Shown: in pieces, positions 51,201 through 64,000 of the stretch
How positions within the stretch are numbered: the first letter of the stretch is position 1
How the letters are laid out: each line of letters starts with the position of its first letter
From: Orthonyx spaldingii
Taxonomy: Eukaryota; Chordata; Aves; Passeriformes; Orthonychidae
DNA length: 64,000 nt
NCBI GenBank assembly: GCA_013397795.1
Contig: VZTJ01000255.1
Location: 2,011,354 to 2,075,353 of the forward strand
Direction of reading: 5' to 3'
Notes under the pieces: model-generated
Told to the model about the DNA's origin: nothing
The model's database searches: none
Seen by the model: the letters and a program-made list of their open reading frames with translations, nothing else
Made by a program: the position numbers and the translations under genes

Positions 51201-53592
51201 AAATGAAAGGGTGAAATCTATCTAAAAAAATCAATATTTATCTGCATAGCACCAGAGCATGGTGATCCCTAAGTCATGCAGAGAATCCACTGTTGGGCTA
51301 CAAAGCAGTTAGGAATCACATTAAATTGAATTGAGGGTTTCCATTTCCAAAATCCATTTCCAAAAAGAAAAAAAAAAGTCTGCGAGCTAGGCACCTTTTT
51401 AATAAGACTGTAAGAAAAAAACCCAACCAAAATCAAACACAGTGTAACCTCAAGTTCAATAATCTCAAATCAAAAGTTTTCTCGAAAATTTTAGAAACAA
51501 AATGCTGTATTTCATATGGCCATTAAATCACTGATATCAAAATTCTTTAGAATACCATGGTCTAGAATGTAGTCTGGGAATAAAATTCAAATGAAAATTA
51601 TTATTGTTTGTGGTTTTACCAAGAAAAATAGGAAAATGCATTAATTTCTAAAATTATCAAGTAGATAATATATTTAATCTTTTACAGAGCAAGGTTGATA
51701 ATACATGAAGAAAATCCAAATGCTTATGGAGTTACCAGTTCCTAAAATTGGTAAAAAATACATACAGCTAAAATTCAGATACAATCTCTTGTGGTTAATG
51801 ATAAAAGAAATTACTTGGTAAACATGAAGTGTAAGTGATAGAATTACTACTACCTTTTTTACTTTGGCAAAACTCAAACAAGAACCTCTGCCGTGAAAGT
51901 GGATAATCATCAGATACAGAAGATATTAAACAATGCCTTCTCTGTCTGTATGGAGGGCTCAGAATGAATGTTGGCAGCACACAGCCAAGGATCTGAGTAT
52001 TTTCCAAGGGAAAGTGATAGTCAGGGAACAGTTTCCAAGAAGTGGCATGTGCTCATGGTGCATCAGACCTTTAGCTCTTCATACAAATGATTTAGCTCTC
52101 AAAACTGCAGTAGCAGAGTGTACACCCCTAGTATTCTGCCCACCACCAGGCTATTTTTGTTACAGTTACACCTTTCTCCCACTACTTTCTTGAGATATGG
52201 TTTACACCTGCATTCACTCATGCTTATGAAACGTCCAGCAACTTCTGCTAGAGAAAAATAGAAAACACAGATGAAAATACTTGACTATCTTGGAACATGC
52301 AGTAGAATAGGTACAATGAATGAAGCAGTAACATACAAAGAGCAAGACCTAATGAGCAAGTAAAATATGCAGAAAATCAAAGGCCTAGTGTGAAGCATTA
52401 TGTTTATCAGAAAAAGCAGCTGCTCTGGGAAAGCTGCAGCTCATGGCATCAAATCATAATGAGTCATCATCACCAATTCCCCACGCCCTATTCCATAACC
52501 AAAAAACACACAGACTAACCAGAAGTTCAAGTATGAGGCTTATCTTCAGTTATGAAGCAAGATGAACAGTCAAGGGGACTACTACTTCGTGAAAGATTAT
52601 AATTATAGCATTAGACATTTCCATGCTGATTACTCACCCTGATTTGAATTCCTATTGGTGAGTAGGCACGCTGATGTCAATAGTACTACCTGCTTAAGTA
52701 TATGATCATCCAAGTATGGGAGGTAAATTTGGATTAAGATTCACCAAGGTTAAGATAGTTCAAATTATATATCAAAAATATAATTTCTTAACAGCTTGCC
52801 CATGAAAACTATTCTGTGTAGAAGTGGAGTGATTTTATTCCTACTGTCCTTACTTTTTATCAGAAGAAGTAAAATTTCTATAAGCCAAAAAATTGCCTTT
52901 ATTTCTGCACAACTTCATCATTCTGAAAAAGGTCGAGAAAAAATAAAATTGCTTAGAGATTTATCAAATTAAATAAAGAGTATATGTAAAGTTGAAAAAA
53001 ATTCTGCCTCATTATTGAAGCACAGTTTTGTCCAACTTCAGCGGATTCATTCAAACTTATTACCACTCTCCAGGCTCCATCTGAATTGCCCCAGTGGTAT
53101 AGAATTTTTTGTAGAAATGAAAAAAGAGTAGCTCAAACTGTATGAGACTATGAAGTGTGCCCCAAAATTACGTGAATCAAAAAGAAAGACGTGGATGCTT
53201 TTAAAATGAGCTTTACTTTTTGGTTTTGGTTCGATTTGTTTGGTTTTTTTCATATGGGATGCATTTTGAAGATATCACCTAGACTCATGATATCTAGAAA
53301 GTAAGGATTTGGAAACACACCATCCTTCATCATCCTCTGGTTTCAGATATGATAGTCTTGATTTACTTCCACCTACCCTCATCCCATCACCTGAAAGTTA
53401 TCATTTCTCTGATTCAGAAGTTCAATTGCTCACATTAGTATATGTTCATAATTTGTTTCAGGCTAAAACATCTAGTGTAACCCAAATACTTTAAATAGTA
53501 TCTGGTTGCTAACAGAACTGAGAAGACAATAATATGCTTAGCAGCTGGAAGGGATTTTGCATAAAAAGCGTACTGTGTGTATATTTCTAGCT

Positions 53593-53607
53593 CTTTTTTT
53601 TTTTTTT
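53593..53607. repeat. Homopolymer run of about 15 T
   Basis: A poly-T run follows TAGCTC and is followed by CTGTCTAATG. A run of about thirteen A occurs some 65 bases further on (about 53671-53683). The two opposite runs could mark the ends of an old insertion, but nothing recognisable lies between them. Confidence 0.6.
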
Positions 53608-56600
53608 CTGTCTAATGACATTTGAGATTTTCATGCAATGCTATAATTTTCTAAGTTGAAGCATTAAGAGAAAAAAAAAAAATCATAGCATATAAAACAA
53701 AATAATCAGATTAGGTGTCACCAGCCATTTAATGTGCCCATAAGGGTTAGGAAAACTATGCAGTGAATTTTTAGGAGTAAAGTGAATGCTATAAAATAGT
53801 TTTAATTCCCTTATTTTGTGTGCCTTATTACTTTTACATCACAAGTCCACTAAGAAACCAATGTGTATGTGAAAGAATTAAAGTTGACTTTCTGCTCCAA
53901 GACAGAGCTGGATCTCAAACCTGCTGTGTTCATGTTTTTCTCCTGGCGCAAACGCAACTTAGGGAAGTAGAACAAGTTCAAATGCTCCTGCTGTCCTGAC
54001 AGTTCTCAGTGAGGGGCACTAGCAATTCCCTCAGAGCAGGTCAGTTCCCAACTCATCTCTGCTGAGAATGGCAGTCATAAAACTAGCTGAGCCCTATGGT
54101 TATTGGTTTAGGATTTCCTTACACGCAGAATGTCATTTCCCAACCTAGAAGTACGTTTAGGTGAAACAACACAGTTATACTTGTGAAAAAAGGTAGTAAA
54201 CCAAAAAGGGAGACCAGCCTCCATCCCAATGTAAAGTCATTTTTCTTGGCAAACACAAATTTGATTCTACCCAGTCAAAATACTTTCCCTTACAAAACAC
54301 TATGTAGCACTAATATTACAGGGTCTAACTTAAATGGCATCTATTCAGCTGGCAAAATGATAACAACTGTACAGAAAGTCAGACTTGCTTCTCAAGCTTT
54401 CAGAAAAGATTGCAGTTTTACCCTCTATAGTCTTGCAGTTCTAAAAGAAGTATTGATATGTCATGAAAAGCTTCAGAAAATCTTATTTGGAATGGCACTG
54501 TGAGCATTTATTGCAAAATTTAGGTTGTGTATCCTTTTGATTTAGGAGTAATTAATGACATGCACTTGTCTACTAGCATTCAGCTTGCAATCATTGATTA
54601 AAAATAACTAAAGGACTTTTCTGTAATTTAAGTTGAATTAGTCCTCCAGAACTGAGTATCATCCAGAACTCACATTTTTCCTGTTTAACATTTTCTTTAA
54701 TATAGATATGAACACATGTATAAATTGGAGGGTGATGGAATTGCTTCTCAGGAGAGCATATACTCTGTAGCAGCAAATGGCTTATCTGAGATGTCTCCAA
54801 GATAACTCTGAAGGTTTGTGATGGTCTGTCCAAAACCAAGTCAGAAACTGAAAGACCATGGTAGCCTGGAAGAAACTTGCTAAATATATGGAATTTCCAG
54901 TCTATTTGCAATTAAAAAAAAAATCCTATGAATTTTTGTATTCTGCCAGTGAATTAGGCTGGTTTCAGCAGTGTTTCTTTACTCAGTGTGCAGTGCTGCA
55001 TGAACACAGCTGTGTTTCTCCACAATGGCTTCTGTGCTGGCACCTCAAATATCTCTGTGCCACAGTCCTCGGCTTCCCCAGCTGCAGGGGCAGCACAACA
55101 AACTCATCTGGCACCTTTTCTGCTCTCTACACATAACCCACATCAACCACACTGGAAACTGGAAGCCTCGTAGAAATGTAATTTATAGTCTTAAATAATA
55201 CCATCATATTTTAAAAAGAAGTTGGACATATTCTCCATGGTACCCACTGAAGCCCCTCTGTAGTGCTACGTAGACTCTCTTCTTTATGGAGGAAGAGACT
55301 CTAAGAGGCAGGTCCAGAAAACACTATGAATTGCCCTTGAGATGCCTTTCTCTCCCCTAACTACAGAAGAATCCTTGAAGGTTAGCTGATTTCTTGGTGG
55401 CTAAGGTTACCTGAGGGAAAAGCCACTCATGAGTGCATTTTTATCTGCTCCAGGCTCACAACTTTGGGTCAATTATATATAATATTACAAGCAAGATCAT
55501 GACCCTAAGTGATAAAATACTGTTAAAAAAGATGGGAAGGTACAGAAGATGAGAAAGGTGCAGCTTACTAATAACACAAAGGAGAAAAAATACACAGGAA
55601 TTAAAATACAGTGCCATATTTGTACTTAAACCTAAAATTTAGGTGACTTCACATGGAAGGTTTGTCTGTCTTTCAAATTAATTAAATACTTAAGTGTCAG
55701 TGGCACACCTCTATCTTAACTCACTGACTTTAAAGAAAACTCAGGGATTTCAAAATACAAGTATTTAAAGTTGACTTTCCCAGATGTATTAATGTTCACT
55801 ATATCCACAGCTGAGGATTTGACTCTAATAGGAAACAATGACCATTCTGGTGTATCTGTGCTTCAGAAACTCACAGAGCCACATAAACCTAAGACTAATT
55901 TGAAAGATTAATATATTGTGGAATAGATATATTCTACTCACTGGGCTGTAAATCAAAGTCAAAATTGGTCTATCAAAGAATTGCAGAATACTCATTGAAA
56001 AGGAATTACACACGTAATGATGAAGCTACATATTATAATCAGAAAAATAACATTTTCCAACCTGTTAAAACATAGATAGATAAATTTTTGCATGAAAACA
56101 CATTGCATTGGGTTAGAGAAAGTTGTAAAAGGTTAATAGGTAAAGGCAGCTTACAGCCTGCCTACCACCAACAGATTGCAGATATTTTTGCAGACACTGA
56201 AAAATAAATATTTGGGAAAAATCTAGTGCTCTTGTCAACTTAATCCTGCTTCAGAAAGGTTTCACTCTAAACAGGGAATAATGAATTTCAAGAGTTTGTT
56301 TTCTTCCATTTTCCATATCAGGGAAGACTTGTCACAAACACTAGAGCTTTCTCTGAAATTATACCTATGATTTGAAAATTGTTCAAGGAGCATTAGGAAG
56401 TATGAATGCCTAGTTGAACTTGAATAAATCATATTTTTAAGGACATCAGCAAATCAGTTTTAGTGCTACAAAAATCTGTATAAAATGAAATGTAAAAGCT
56501 CTATCAGATCAAGTTGAACTATCGTGTTAGTCCCGAGCTGCTTTCAAGGATACAGGAGCCATGAAGACTTAAAAATCTTAAATAGGAAGAGTAACTGCTA

Positions 56601-59600
56601 AAGAATTGCTAAAATAAAGATCTTTTTGAGTAAACAGGCTGTCAAAACTGAGTATTTATGGGAAATTATATTAACTTTCATCTGAAGCCTAATTCCCTGA
56701 ACTAAAACATTTTTCTACTCCTTTGGACATTAACTTATTTTATGCTTTTGCCACTTGAATACCTTCTGACAACAAATGGAGACAAAGTGGTGAAGTAATG
56801 ATGGAAAGCTATATTGGCACTCACTACAATATATCTCCTACATGAAAGGAGGGAGATCTTTAGTTCTCCAAACTGGATACTAAGACCTTGCTCTAAAATG
56901 TTAAATTTATGAAATATTTCCATTATTAGTACCTTTCTGTATTTCTAAGTGCTGCTTTTTAATGCTCTAAAATGGAGTACCAAATCTCTCATGGGATTTA
57001 GTCACCACTTTGCACAACACAGAGTTGAGCATTCAGACACCACTAACACTTTCCAGCCTCCACAGAACTGCAGCACAGTCCAAGCTCGTGGTGCTCATGC
57101 ACCAGATCCCTCAAGCCTTGACCCTGCCAAGGTTCTTGGATGCCGAACTTGCTTGTAAAGGTAGCAGTCTCACTCCACAGAGGGAATCACTGTGTTTTCT
57201 GAGAACATGCTTGACAGAGCAGATGTCACATGCATGGGAGAGAAAAAAAATTTTAAAAAGATAGAAAGAAGACTTTCTGAAACTGCAGAAAATTAAATTC
57301 CCTCTCGGTAAACTGACAAGCCAACTTCATCTGGTCTACAGAGAGTATTAGACTTAAGACTGTCTGCCTCCCAGGAGGTTCCCATTAACCAGAAAGTGCT
57401 TGTTATTTGACAAGACAACTTTTTAATTTTCCCCTCTTGGAACTATTCAGTTTGCTTTTAAATATTTATTCAGCCAAATAGCAAGCAATTCACTCCACAG
57501 ACCAATGTTAGTCTACTCTTCTGTGAAGAAAGGGGGTCAGGTTTAAGTTCCTGCTCCATTAGCTATTTAATCAATTATCCAAATTGGCAAGGTTTCAAGG
57601 GGAGAAAGTCACTAACTTCATCCCAAAATAACCATTCAGTGAGTAGCTAGGGCACATTTCTGACCTGAAAGTGCCTGTGAGTGAAATTTTTTCTCAACTC
57701 AGGAGTGTGGATATGTGTTTAAAAGGTCATCCACCTCAGTGCTAAGTGCTCTAATTACTGGATATTTGGGCATCAATTAGCAGCATGTTCTAATAATTTT
57801 GGAGAAAAGGCAGATCGGTCTTATATGTTCATTTTCAGGGGATAGTAGAGACCTCCCAGTACTGGAAGGAGATACCTTAAAAGCATAGGTTTTATGTGTG
57901 TTATTGTTCCACTATATTTCCTTGAAGCTATCCTTCCTTCTGCTTGATGATTTCTCTGATTGTCCCTCTTAGCCATCTATCTCCTGTGATTTGTACACGA
58001 AGCCTAACTCAGGGTAGAGGAAGTCTTTATAAACAAAGTACCAGTCAGTTAGACATTGCAATGCTGATGGTTGCATCCAAAAAAGCATTAGGAGTGCTAA
58101 AAGGCAGTGCAATTCACGACACCACTTTTGGTGTCTTGTCCCCACGTTAGATGAAGCATCTATAATTTAGTGTTTATGAGCTGGATGGGCATCCCTCAGG
58201 AAGGTAAGTGGTACACACTAGATAGTGGGAAACCCAGAGAACTGTGTCATGCCATGGCACTGAAAAGGAATTTTGATACAGAGGTGAGTGTTAATCACAA
58301 AGCCTGTTTTAAATTTTACCCTGTTAAGCACCCTGTGTAAGATTACAAAGAGGTGCATCTTTCTGTTCAGGTTTCTGATTTTGTTAGCAAAGTAAACTTA
58401 TTTTTAGAAACTGGAAGGAGGGCAAAAAGAAATGGAACCAGGCTTTCTTTTAAAGTAAAAGGGTAAGAGATACGCTGGTGTTCTCCTAATGACATTGTGA
58501 TTAGATTTGCTACCCAAAATGTTGACAGTCTGAATTTAATTCTGGTGATTCCCTGCTCTAGTTGTGCACTGCAACCTATTACTCCCAGAGACCATACCAA
58601 GATAAATGTTGGCCACACCTGTAGGAACCATGTCACTACATGGTCAGAATGAGGGAAATAAGTATTTATCTGCCCACATAGTAGTGGTGAATGACTCTTT
58701 AGCCTAGTGCATGCCACAGCTGCCCAAGGAATGAGTACTTGATTGCAGTACTTAGTCCATGAACCACAACAATTAAATATTTACAGTTCTCAGACTTGTT
58801 CAGTATTCAGAAGACTTAGGGTTCTTCTGGGGACAGAAGCAAATAAAAATTTTAAGACTAAGAACTGAGTTAGGAATACGTAATTTCAGGGCAAGGTGGT
58901 GGAGTTTGTTGTTGAAAATCTAGGAGACTGCCATTTGACTGGGAGACGTGGTATCGGTTTGCAGTGAATCCCAATTGCCATATATTGGTTAGGTTTGAAA
59001 GCAGCCTTGGTGTGCACGGATTAGATTTCTTTTGAAGAAGAGTAAAGTGGAAGCTCTGCTTACCGTCTGTACCAAATGTACTGTAACTTGCATGGGGACA
59101 AAAAGATCTGAACCAATTAGTCCTTCAAATAGCCTCAAACTACTTTCAGGGTAATAACATTTCATCTGAGACAACAAACTGAATCTAGTCTGTGGTAAAA
59201 CATATTGATCACATGCTTAAATATAAAGACCTCCACACCAGATGCTTTGATCTACTGCTCTGCTCCTATTGTGCTGAATTGGTTGCTAATACAGACAAAA
59301 ACATCCAAGTCACATTTTCTGCTGCCTAAAAACCTTTACAGAACTGTAAGTCTCTGTGCGGATTTTGCTCATGTTCATCACAGATAATTGTTTGCAAAAA
59401 CTTCACATTTCCCCCATTTTTTTTCTCCCTAGGGTAAATAAAATAACTTTTCAATAATTAAGAAGGGATGATTGGGGAAATGATACAAAGGACAAGATGG
59501 AAATTAAGAACTTGAATAAAACAGATATAAAGAACAAAATGCAGGAAGAAAGTTTCACAGAAGTTAAGGAAATGTTAAGTAATAACTAAGAGGGGACAAA

Positions 59601-59670
59601 CTAGAAAGAAAAACACATGGTAATGAATAGGAGGAAAATACTATTTTGAAGCAATACTTGTAGAAAGCTT

Positions 59671-59734
59671 AAAAAAATATACATACCATATACATATATA
59701 TATAATTTTGTATGCATTCAAATATATACATACC
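59671..59734. repeat. TA/CATA-rich degenerate microsatellite
   Basis: Irregular ATATAC, CATATA and TATATA units run through about 60 bases, including a core ACATATATATATAA. It is a decayed simple repeat. Confidence 0.7.
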
Positions 59735-60345
59735 AGTAGGTAGCTATCTAGACTGATCAGAGACTATCTTTTCAAGTCAATACCAGCCCTTACTCATTGT
59801 TGGTGAAATAGCCTACGATTACCACATATTACCTTCCCTTCACGACATCAAAACTGTTGCCCACATTTTGGGGAAAATCTGTGCTAAACCAATTTAAATC
59901 CTCCTCCAGTGAGGAGGCATGGCTGGAGCTGGAGATTGGGAACTTAGAGCCTTGGCTTCCATTTGTAGCTGTCCATCTCTGACCTCCAGAGAGGGATAAT
60001 TCTGGAATCATTTTTTTCTACTTACCTGAAAACTATAGATAATCCATTACTCAGCATTAAGCACTCACAAAAACAGGACACAAACATAAAAATTATTCTA
60101 TAACAACCCAGTGAAAGTAAAAAATATCTGCACAGTAATGTAAGCAAAAAAAATTACAAATTAGACCAATCCAACAAAATTCAAGGAAAAAAAAGGTCAC
60201 TTCATAAATCCACAACAAATTGTTCTGTTACGAAAAAAATCCCAAAACCGCTGAGTTTCACGCAGGAGGATTTTAACCAGGTAGAGTGCCTGAGGAGATC
60301 AGCTGCTATTGCAGACCAGGAAGAACAGAAGTTTATATTTGTGCG

Positions 60346-60465
60346 TATGTATATAGATATATTTTTATATATCTGCATATTCCTTTTTATATATATATGA
60401 ATATGTATGTGTGTATATATACACTAAAGAATTATATATATGAATATATACAAGTGTGTATACAT

Positions 60466-60496
<31 letters not shown>

Positions 60497-60498
60497 CA
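60346..60498. repeat. Compound TA/TG/CA microsatellite
   Basis: About 150 bases of alternating purine-pyrimidine sequence: TATA blocks, ATGTATGTGTGTATATATAC (60402-60421), more TATA blocks, then an uninterrupted run of about ten CA units (about 60465-60484) followed by TATATATATATA. Long CA and CG-free alternating tracts are prone to length change and to left-handed helix formation. The overlapping short open frames (60286-60504 and 60440-60664) read it as Tyr/Ile/His/Thr repeats and are not genes. Confidence 0.92.
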
Positions 60499-63400
60499 GA
60501 CTAAAGTAATTATATGGTTAAGACACAGGGATTCTGTTGATCAGACTGCTGCCATTATACACCTTAAAACAGAAAACTGCAGGTTTTCCCAGGAACTTCT
60601 AGTAGGACACTATATACTTCCTGTACATCTACAGATGCATGAAATATTTTTCAGGGAAGAATAAAAGACAACTTGATATTTTTACACCAAAAAAACCTCT
60701 TGGAACTGTGCAAATTTCAAGAAAAATTGTTTTGAAAGTTTTGAAAGAGGTATATTTTTCAAGATTCTCTTCTGAAATACCTTTCCACTGCAGTGCCTTT
60801 TCCATCATAAAGAAGTAACAAATTGGTTTGGTTTTATCATAATCAATCTTTTAAATTTATCTACCACTAAGTTGACCTAAAGCAGAATTGCTGACTGAAA
60901 AAAGATTCACTTCTTAAACATTCAATTTATGTTTTTGTTCTTTTGGAGAACTGGTGAAACTGTAAAATTTCCATAAATGAAATCAGGTTTTCTTATGGCT
61001 GAGTGCTTCATTGATAATATAACAGACTCCTGTCCTTTTACTGAATTGAGTAGATTCATTCATACTGTAATTTGCATGTACACACACATAACATCCTATT
61101 TATTTCATTGATTGCATAAAATTAAATTATTTTCAAGCTCATGTTGGATATTATCAACTGTATAAAAATTCTCAGCCTTGAGTTTCACAGCAGTGCTGCT
61201 GTGTTTCACTCCAGTGCAAGCAGTTTGGAGTTCCTCCCCATTGAATATTGGTACCACTTGCCTTGCAAGACTTAAATGTCTATTGTATGGAAAGATCTAT
61301 AAACCAGATGCAACTGCTGTTAATTTATTTTTTTATGATTGCTTTAAAAATACAGATGCTCTCATCTATTTCCACTTGCCTTTCCCAGGATGTCTGTGGA
61401 AAGAAGACTTTTCGTCTCAATGAGGCCTTAAGGAAACACACTTCTAGCTATGTGCATTTTAACTGCCAAAATATTTTTAATGTTATTTTGAAAATTTCTC
61501 ATTGCTTTCTCCTTAAACATTCTTTAGTTTGAATCTCAAATACTGTCAGCTTGCTGCAGGTGGGCATGCAGGACTGTGCTGGAGGTACAGCAGGTCAGGA
61601 AGCTGCATACAGAGTATTGAGGCTCCAGGAGGTCAAATAATTGGAAATTTTGGCCGTGTCCCCCAGGAAACTCTGCTGGGGAGGCAGCTAGTCGTTCCTT
61701 TGCTTCCCAGGCATGCTGCCCAGAAAGGGTGGTCGGTAAGCATCTGTAGGGAAGGCATGGAGACTATCCAAGCAGTGAAGTTCTATCCCTTCCCTGAGCT
61801 CCTACCTTCCAACCCTAATACCAGTCCTAACACTGAATGTAGGACATCAGCTGTCTCTTAGTGTAGCTGGTTGAGGTGAATGTTGTTTGTGGCAAACATT
61901 CTCTCTGGAAAGTCTCCTAATTATTGCAAGTTCCAGAATTAGCAAGCTTGTTATGTTCCCAAATGGCATTTGTTGGATACTACTGCATTTTCTTTCTCCA
62001 TTCATCTAAATGAGGTTACTTAAAAACTCTTTTTTAAGTCTGGTAGTTGCAAGAAACTAATTAGCATTTGTGTCAGAGCAATCTTCCTTCATTATGCTTA
62101 AAGGTTGGCCTTTAAACTACGGGTATTTAGAACTGCTGAATAACAGTCTTAAGCAGCTAGTTTGTGAAAATCTTCTATTGTCAGCTTAAACAAATCATAA
62201 AACCAGTATAGCCTAGGTTGATAGCCTTGGTGGATAAACTTTATTCCAAACATAACATACAGGCAATAATTTGAGTGTAATTGGATGTCATCTCATTCCA
62301 TTTAAATGCAATATCAGCAGTAGTGGCTGTAAAATACTTCCCATTTCAAATTCTAAATTTCAAAACTTTATGTTTTTCCGGTTTTCAAGTTAAATTAGTG
62401 GTCTTCTATTACTGACCCACACTAATGCCATTTCTAATTTCAAAGCATGAGCAATTTCATTGAAAAATAATCTTGATGGAGAATTCCAAATCAATTTCTA
62501 GCATAAGTTCTACCCTCTCCCTCTAAGACAAGACTTTCACTGCTTCGCCAAACAGCAAGGACTCAATTCTGTTCAAGTCAGAGTACTTGTCACATGAGTA
62601 ACCTGATGTACACAATCAGTCAATTTATTGGAATACACATGCTCCAAGTTCTGCATCTACACAATTTCAGGACTGATGCTTTCATTCACCACAACCTTAA
62701 TTTAAAGGAAGGTGTTTCTTCTCTAGTTTAAGCCACAGATGAAACTTTACTGAAATCTTTTTCTGTCAGAATATGAGTTCCACTCATTTTACTTTCCAAA
62801 ACGGAAATAATTTTGCTGGTTTCAATTTGAAAGAAAAACGTCAAAAAAACCCCCAAACATTTAAATTGTTTCTGATATGTTGGTATGTGTATTACAATAT
62901 TTTCCCTTTCAGTCAATGCAAAACATTTTGATGAAAAAACCTGTTTTTTGAGGACTTCTGTGTCTTTCATTTCAAAAGGAGATATTTGAAATTTGAAATG
63001 TCATGCTGATAAACAGAGAAAACTGTTTTTGCTGCTTTGTGAGCTTGCTTCACCCCGTGGTGTCTGGCATGGTCTACTTGCCACCTGCATCCATCTGTCC
63101 TTGGTTAGTAATCTGTTCTGTGTACTGCTGTTGGTACCTGACTTCACAAGATGTGGTGACTCATTCTAAGAAGTCTTTGAATATACAAGGAGTTAATGCT
63201 GCTTAATTATAAAAATAAAGGCTCTTGACAAATACAAATTGCACCCCCCCACATTCCATATTTTAAAAAGCCCATACTCTTTGCCTCGATGAGAAAAATT
63301 ATTTTGAAGGAAGCATATGTTCTATGTCATAGTGACCTTCAAAGTTTAGACCTTATGGATCCCTGCCTCTCACCTCCATTCTAACACTGGGATGGGAAAA

Positions 63401-63975
63401 CAGGCTGTCCTGCAATTTCAGCTCTGACACACTTTCTCAGTTTGAAATTCTTGTAGTAGCTGTCCTGGTTAAACTACGAGGAAGAAGGCATCTGTAGAAA
63501 AGACAAGAGACCTTTGAACAGCTGGATTATCAATTAAAGTCATTTCAGTGTTAGTGGCTTTCCTTAATTCAGTAGCATTATTTTCATAGTAGGTTTAGAC
63601 TAGACCATAAAATGATTACAATATTTGTAAGCTGATTTTTTTTCTAAAAGAGTACTGGGTTTAAATTAGATAAAATAAGCCATTTTACATAAAAATCCAT
63701 GAAAAATAACAGACGTTTATTTAGTCTACGCTTGTTTTTTCATTTATGTATTTATTTGATCTTGTAGTGGCAGGTAAGGGGGGAGATGGAACCCAACATC
63801 CCAAACGTCACTATTGGAATGTTTCAATTTAGCCAGGTATGGGAGTGTATGATTAAACCATTGTCTACTATCAGATCAAAAATGCAACATTACAAATCAA
63901 TGAGGCTGTTTGCTCACAGATTATATATGTATTCCAGAATCAAATATCTGGCATTAACAGTCTCCCTACCAAATG
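60499..63975. other. Unique AT-rich non-coding DNA
   Basis: No gene, RNA gene or clear mobile element is visible. The plus-strand open frame 61529-61861 (110 codons) lies in a slightly GC-richer patch and has a few Gly-rich stretches, but no family resemblance. A run of seven C lies at about 63244-63250. A phrase 'tgtcctggttaaactacgag' at about 63461-63480 vaguely recalls the start of some avian endogenous-retrovirus LTRs, but the body of an LTR cannot be followed. Confidence 0.55.
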
Positions 63976-64000
63976 AAAAAAAAAAAAAAAAAAAAAAAAA
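63976..64000. repeat. Run of 25 A at the window edge
   Basis: The final 25 bases are all A and the run is cut by the window end, so its full length is unknown. There is no AATAAA signal in the preceding 60 bases and no recognised element body before it. It is therefore not clearly a retrogene tail, and it could equally be a homopolymer at a sequence break. Confidence 0.9.

Larger units (their letters stand above)
45207..60345. other. Unique AT-rich non-coding DNA, no gene supported
   Basis: About 15 kb has no recognisable gene or RNA gene. The strongest frame is minus 45659-46048 (see findings), and others such as minus 58367-58717 (116 codons) have no recognised family. Slightly GC-richer patches occur at about 50.6-50.85 kb and 54.95-55.15 kb without CpG enrichment. 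Low-complexity items listed separately are the T run near 53593 and the TA-rich stretch near 59671. A purine-rich stretch also runs about 59460-59650. A phrase near 48226-48270 resembles an antisense CR1 end only weakly. Confidence 0.6.

Noticed and set aside
60286..60664. Two plus-strand frames across the CA/TA microsatellite
   Set aside because: They are translations of the simple repeat (Tyr/Ile/His/Thr runs) and not genes.
61529..61861. 110-codon plus-strand frame in a slightly GC-richer patch
   Set aside because: Gly- and Arg-containing text looks exon-like at first sight, but there is no recognised domain and no clear splice sites framing it.
63458..63500. Phrase resembling the start of an avian retroviral LTR ('tgtcctggttaaactacgag')
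   Set aside because: No LTR body, polyadenylation signal, partner LTR or target duplication could be found. A short phrase alone is not enough.

Overview
The window looks like avian nuclear DNA. Copies of the CR1 non-LTR retrotransposon (chicken repeat 1) are scattered on both strands. Several still carry the typical 3' end, with wording like 'ttggaccagatgatctcc' followed by copies of the ATTCTRTG-type terminal repeat. No primate, rodent or other mammalian SINE was recognised, and there is no bacterial gene organisation. The base composition is AT-rich, judged by eye only. I cannot name the species: CR1 of these types occurs across birds, and the oldest copy is of a type shared more widely among archosaurs and turtles.

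No protein-coding gene, exon, tRNA or rRNA could be supported anywhere in the 64 kb. The longest open frames reach 158 codons at most (14387-14863, minus). They overlap in several frames, show no recognisable family and have the length expected by chance in AT-rich DNA. The window is therefore best read as a gene desert or the inside of a very large intron.

Layout. 1-5 kb is featureless AT-rich DNA with an A-rich tract near 347-422, ending at a short antisense CR1 scrap at 5082-5130. 5-15 kb is unique DNA with a 25-bp near-perfect palindrome (6271-6295) and small tandem repeats. 15.3-16.0 kb is a degraded sense CR1. 16-27 kb is unique DNA with short palindromes and T or TA runs. 27.4-30.75 kb is the retroelement-rich part: a recognisable CR1 3' end, an old antisense amniote-type CR1, and a CR1 that still shows the reverse-transcriptase block DFSKAFD. 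36.9-37.7 kb is a small island richer in G and C, with a 20-bp tandem repeat and a CR1-like end. 39.4-39.9 kb holds an antisense CR1 scrap and a 21-bp minisatellite. 42.9 kb has a TATA-like cluster. 45.2 kb has a last CR1 scrap. 45.6-46.3 kb has an unexplained open frame with a hydrophobic helix. 60.3-60.5 kb is a TA/CA microsatellite, and the window ends in a run of 25 A.

The genes cannot be said to work together because none is visible. The interesting content is mobile-element history (at least eight CR1 pieces of clearly different age) and a few palindromic or clustered motifs that could be cis-regulatory. All regulatory readings are inference from motif resemblance. I found no convincing sign of a new biological system.
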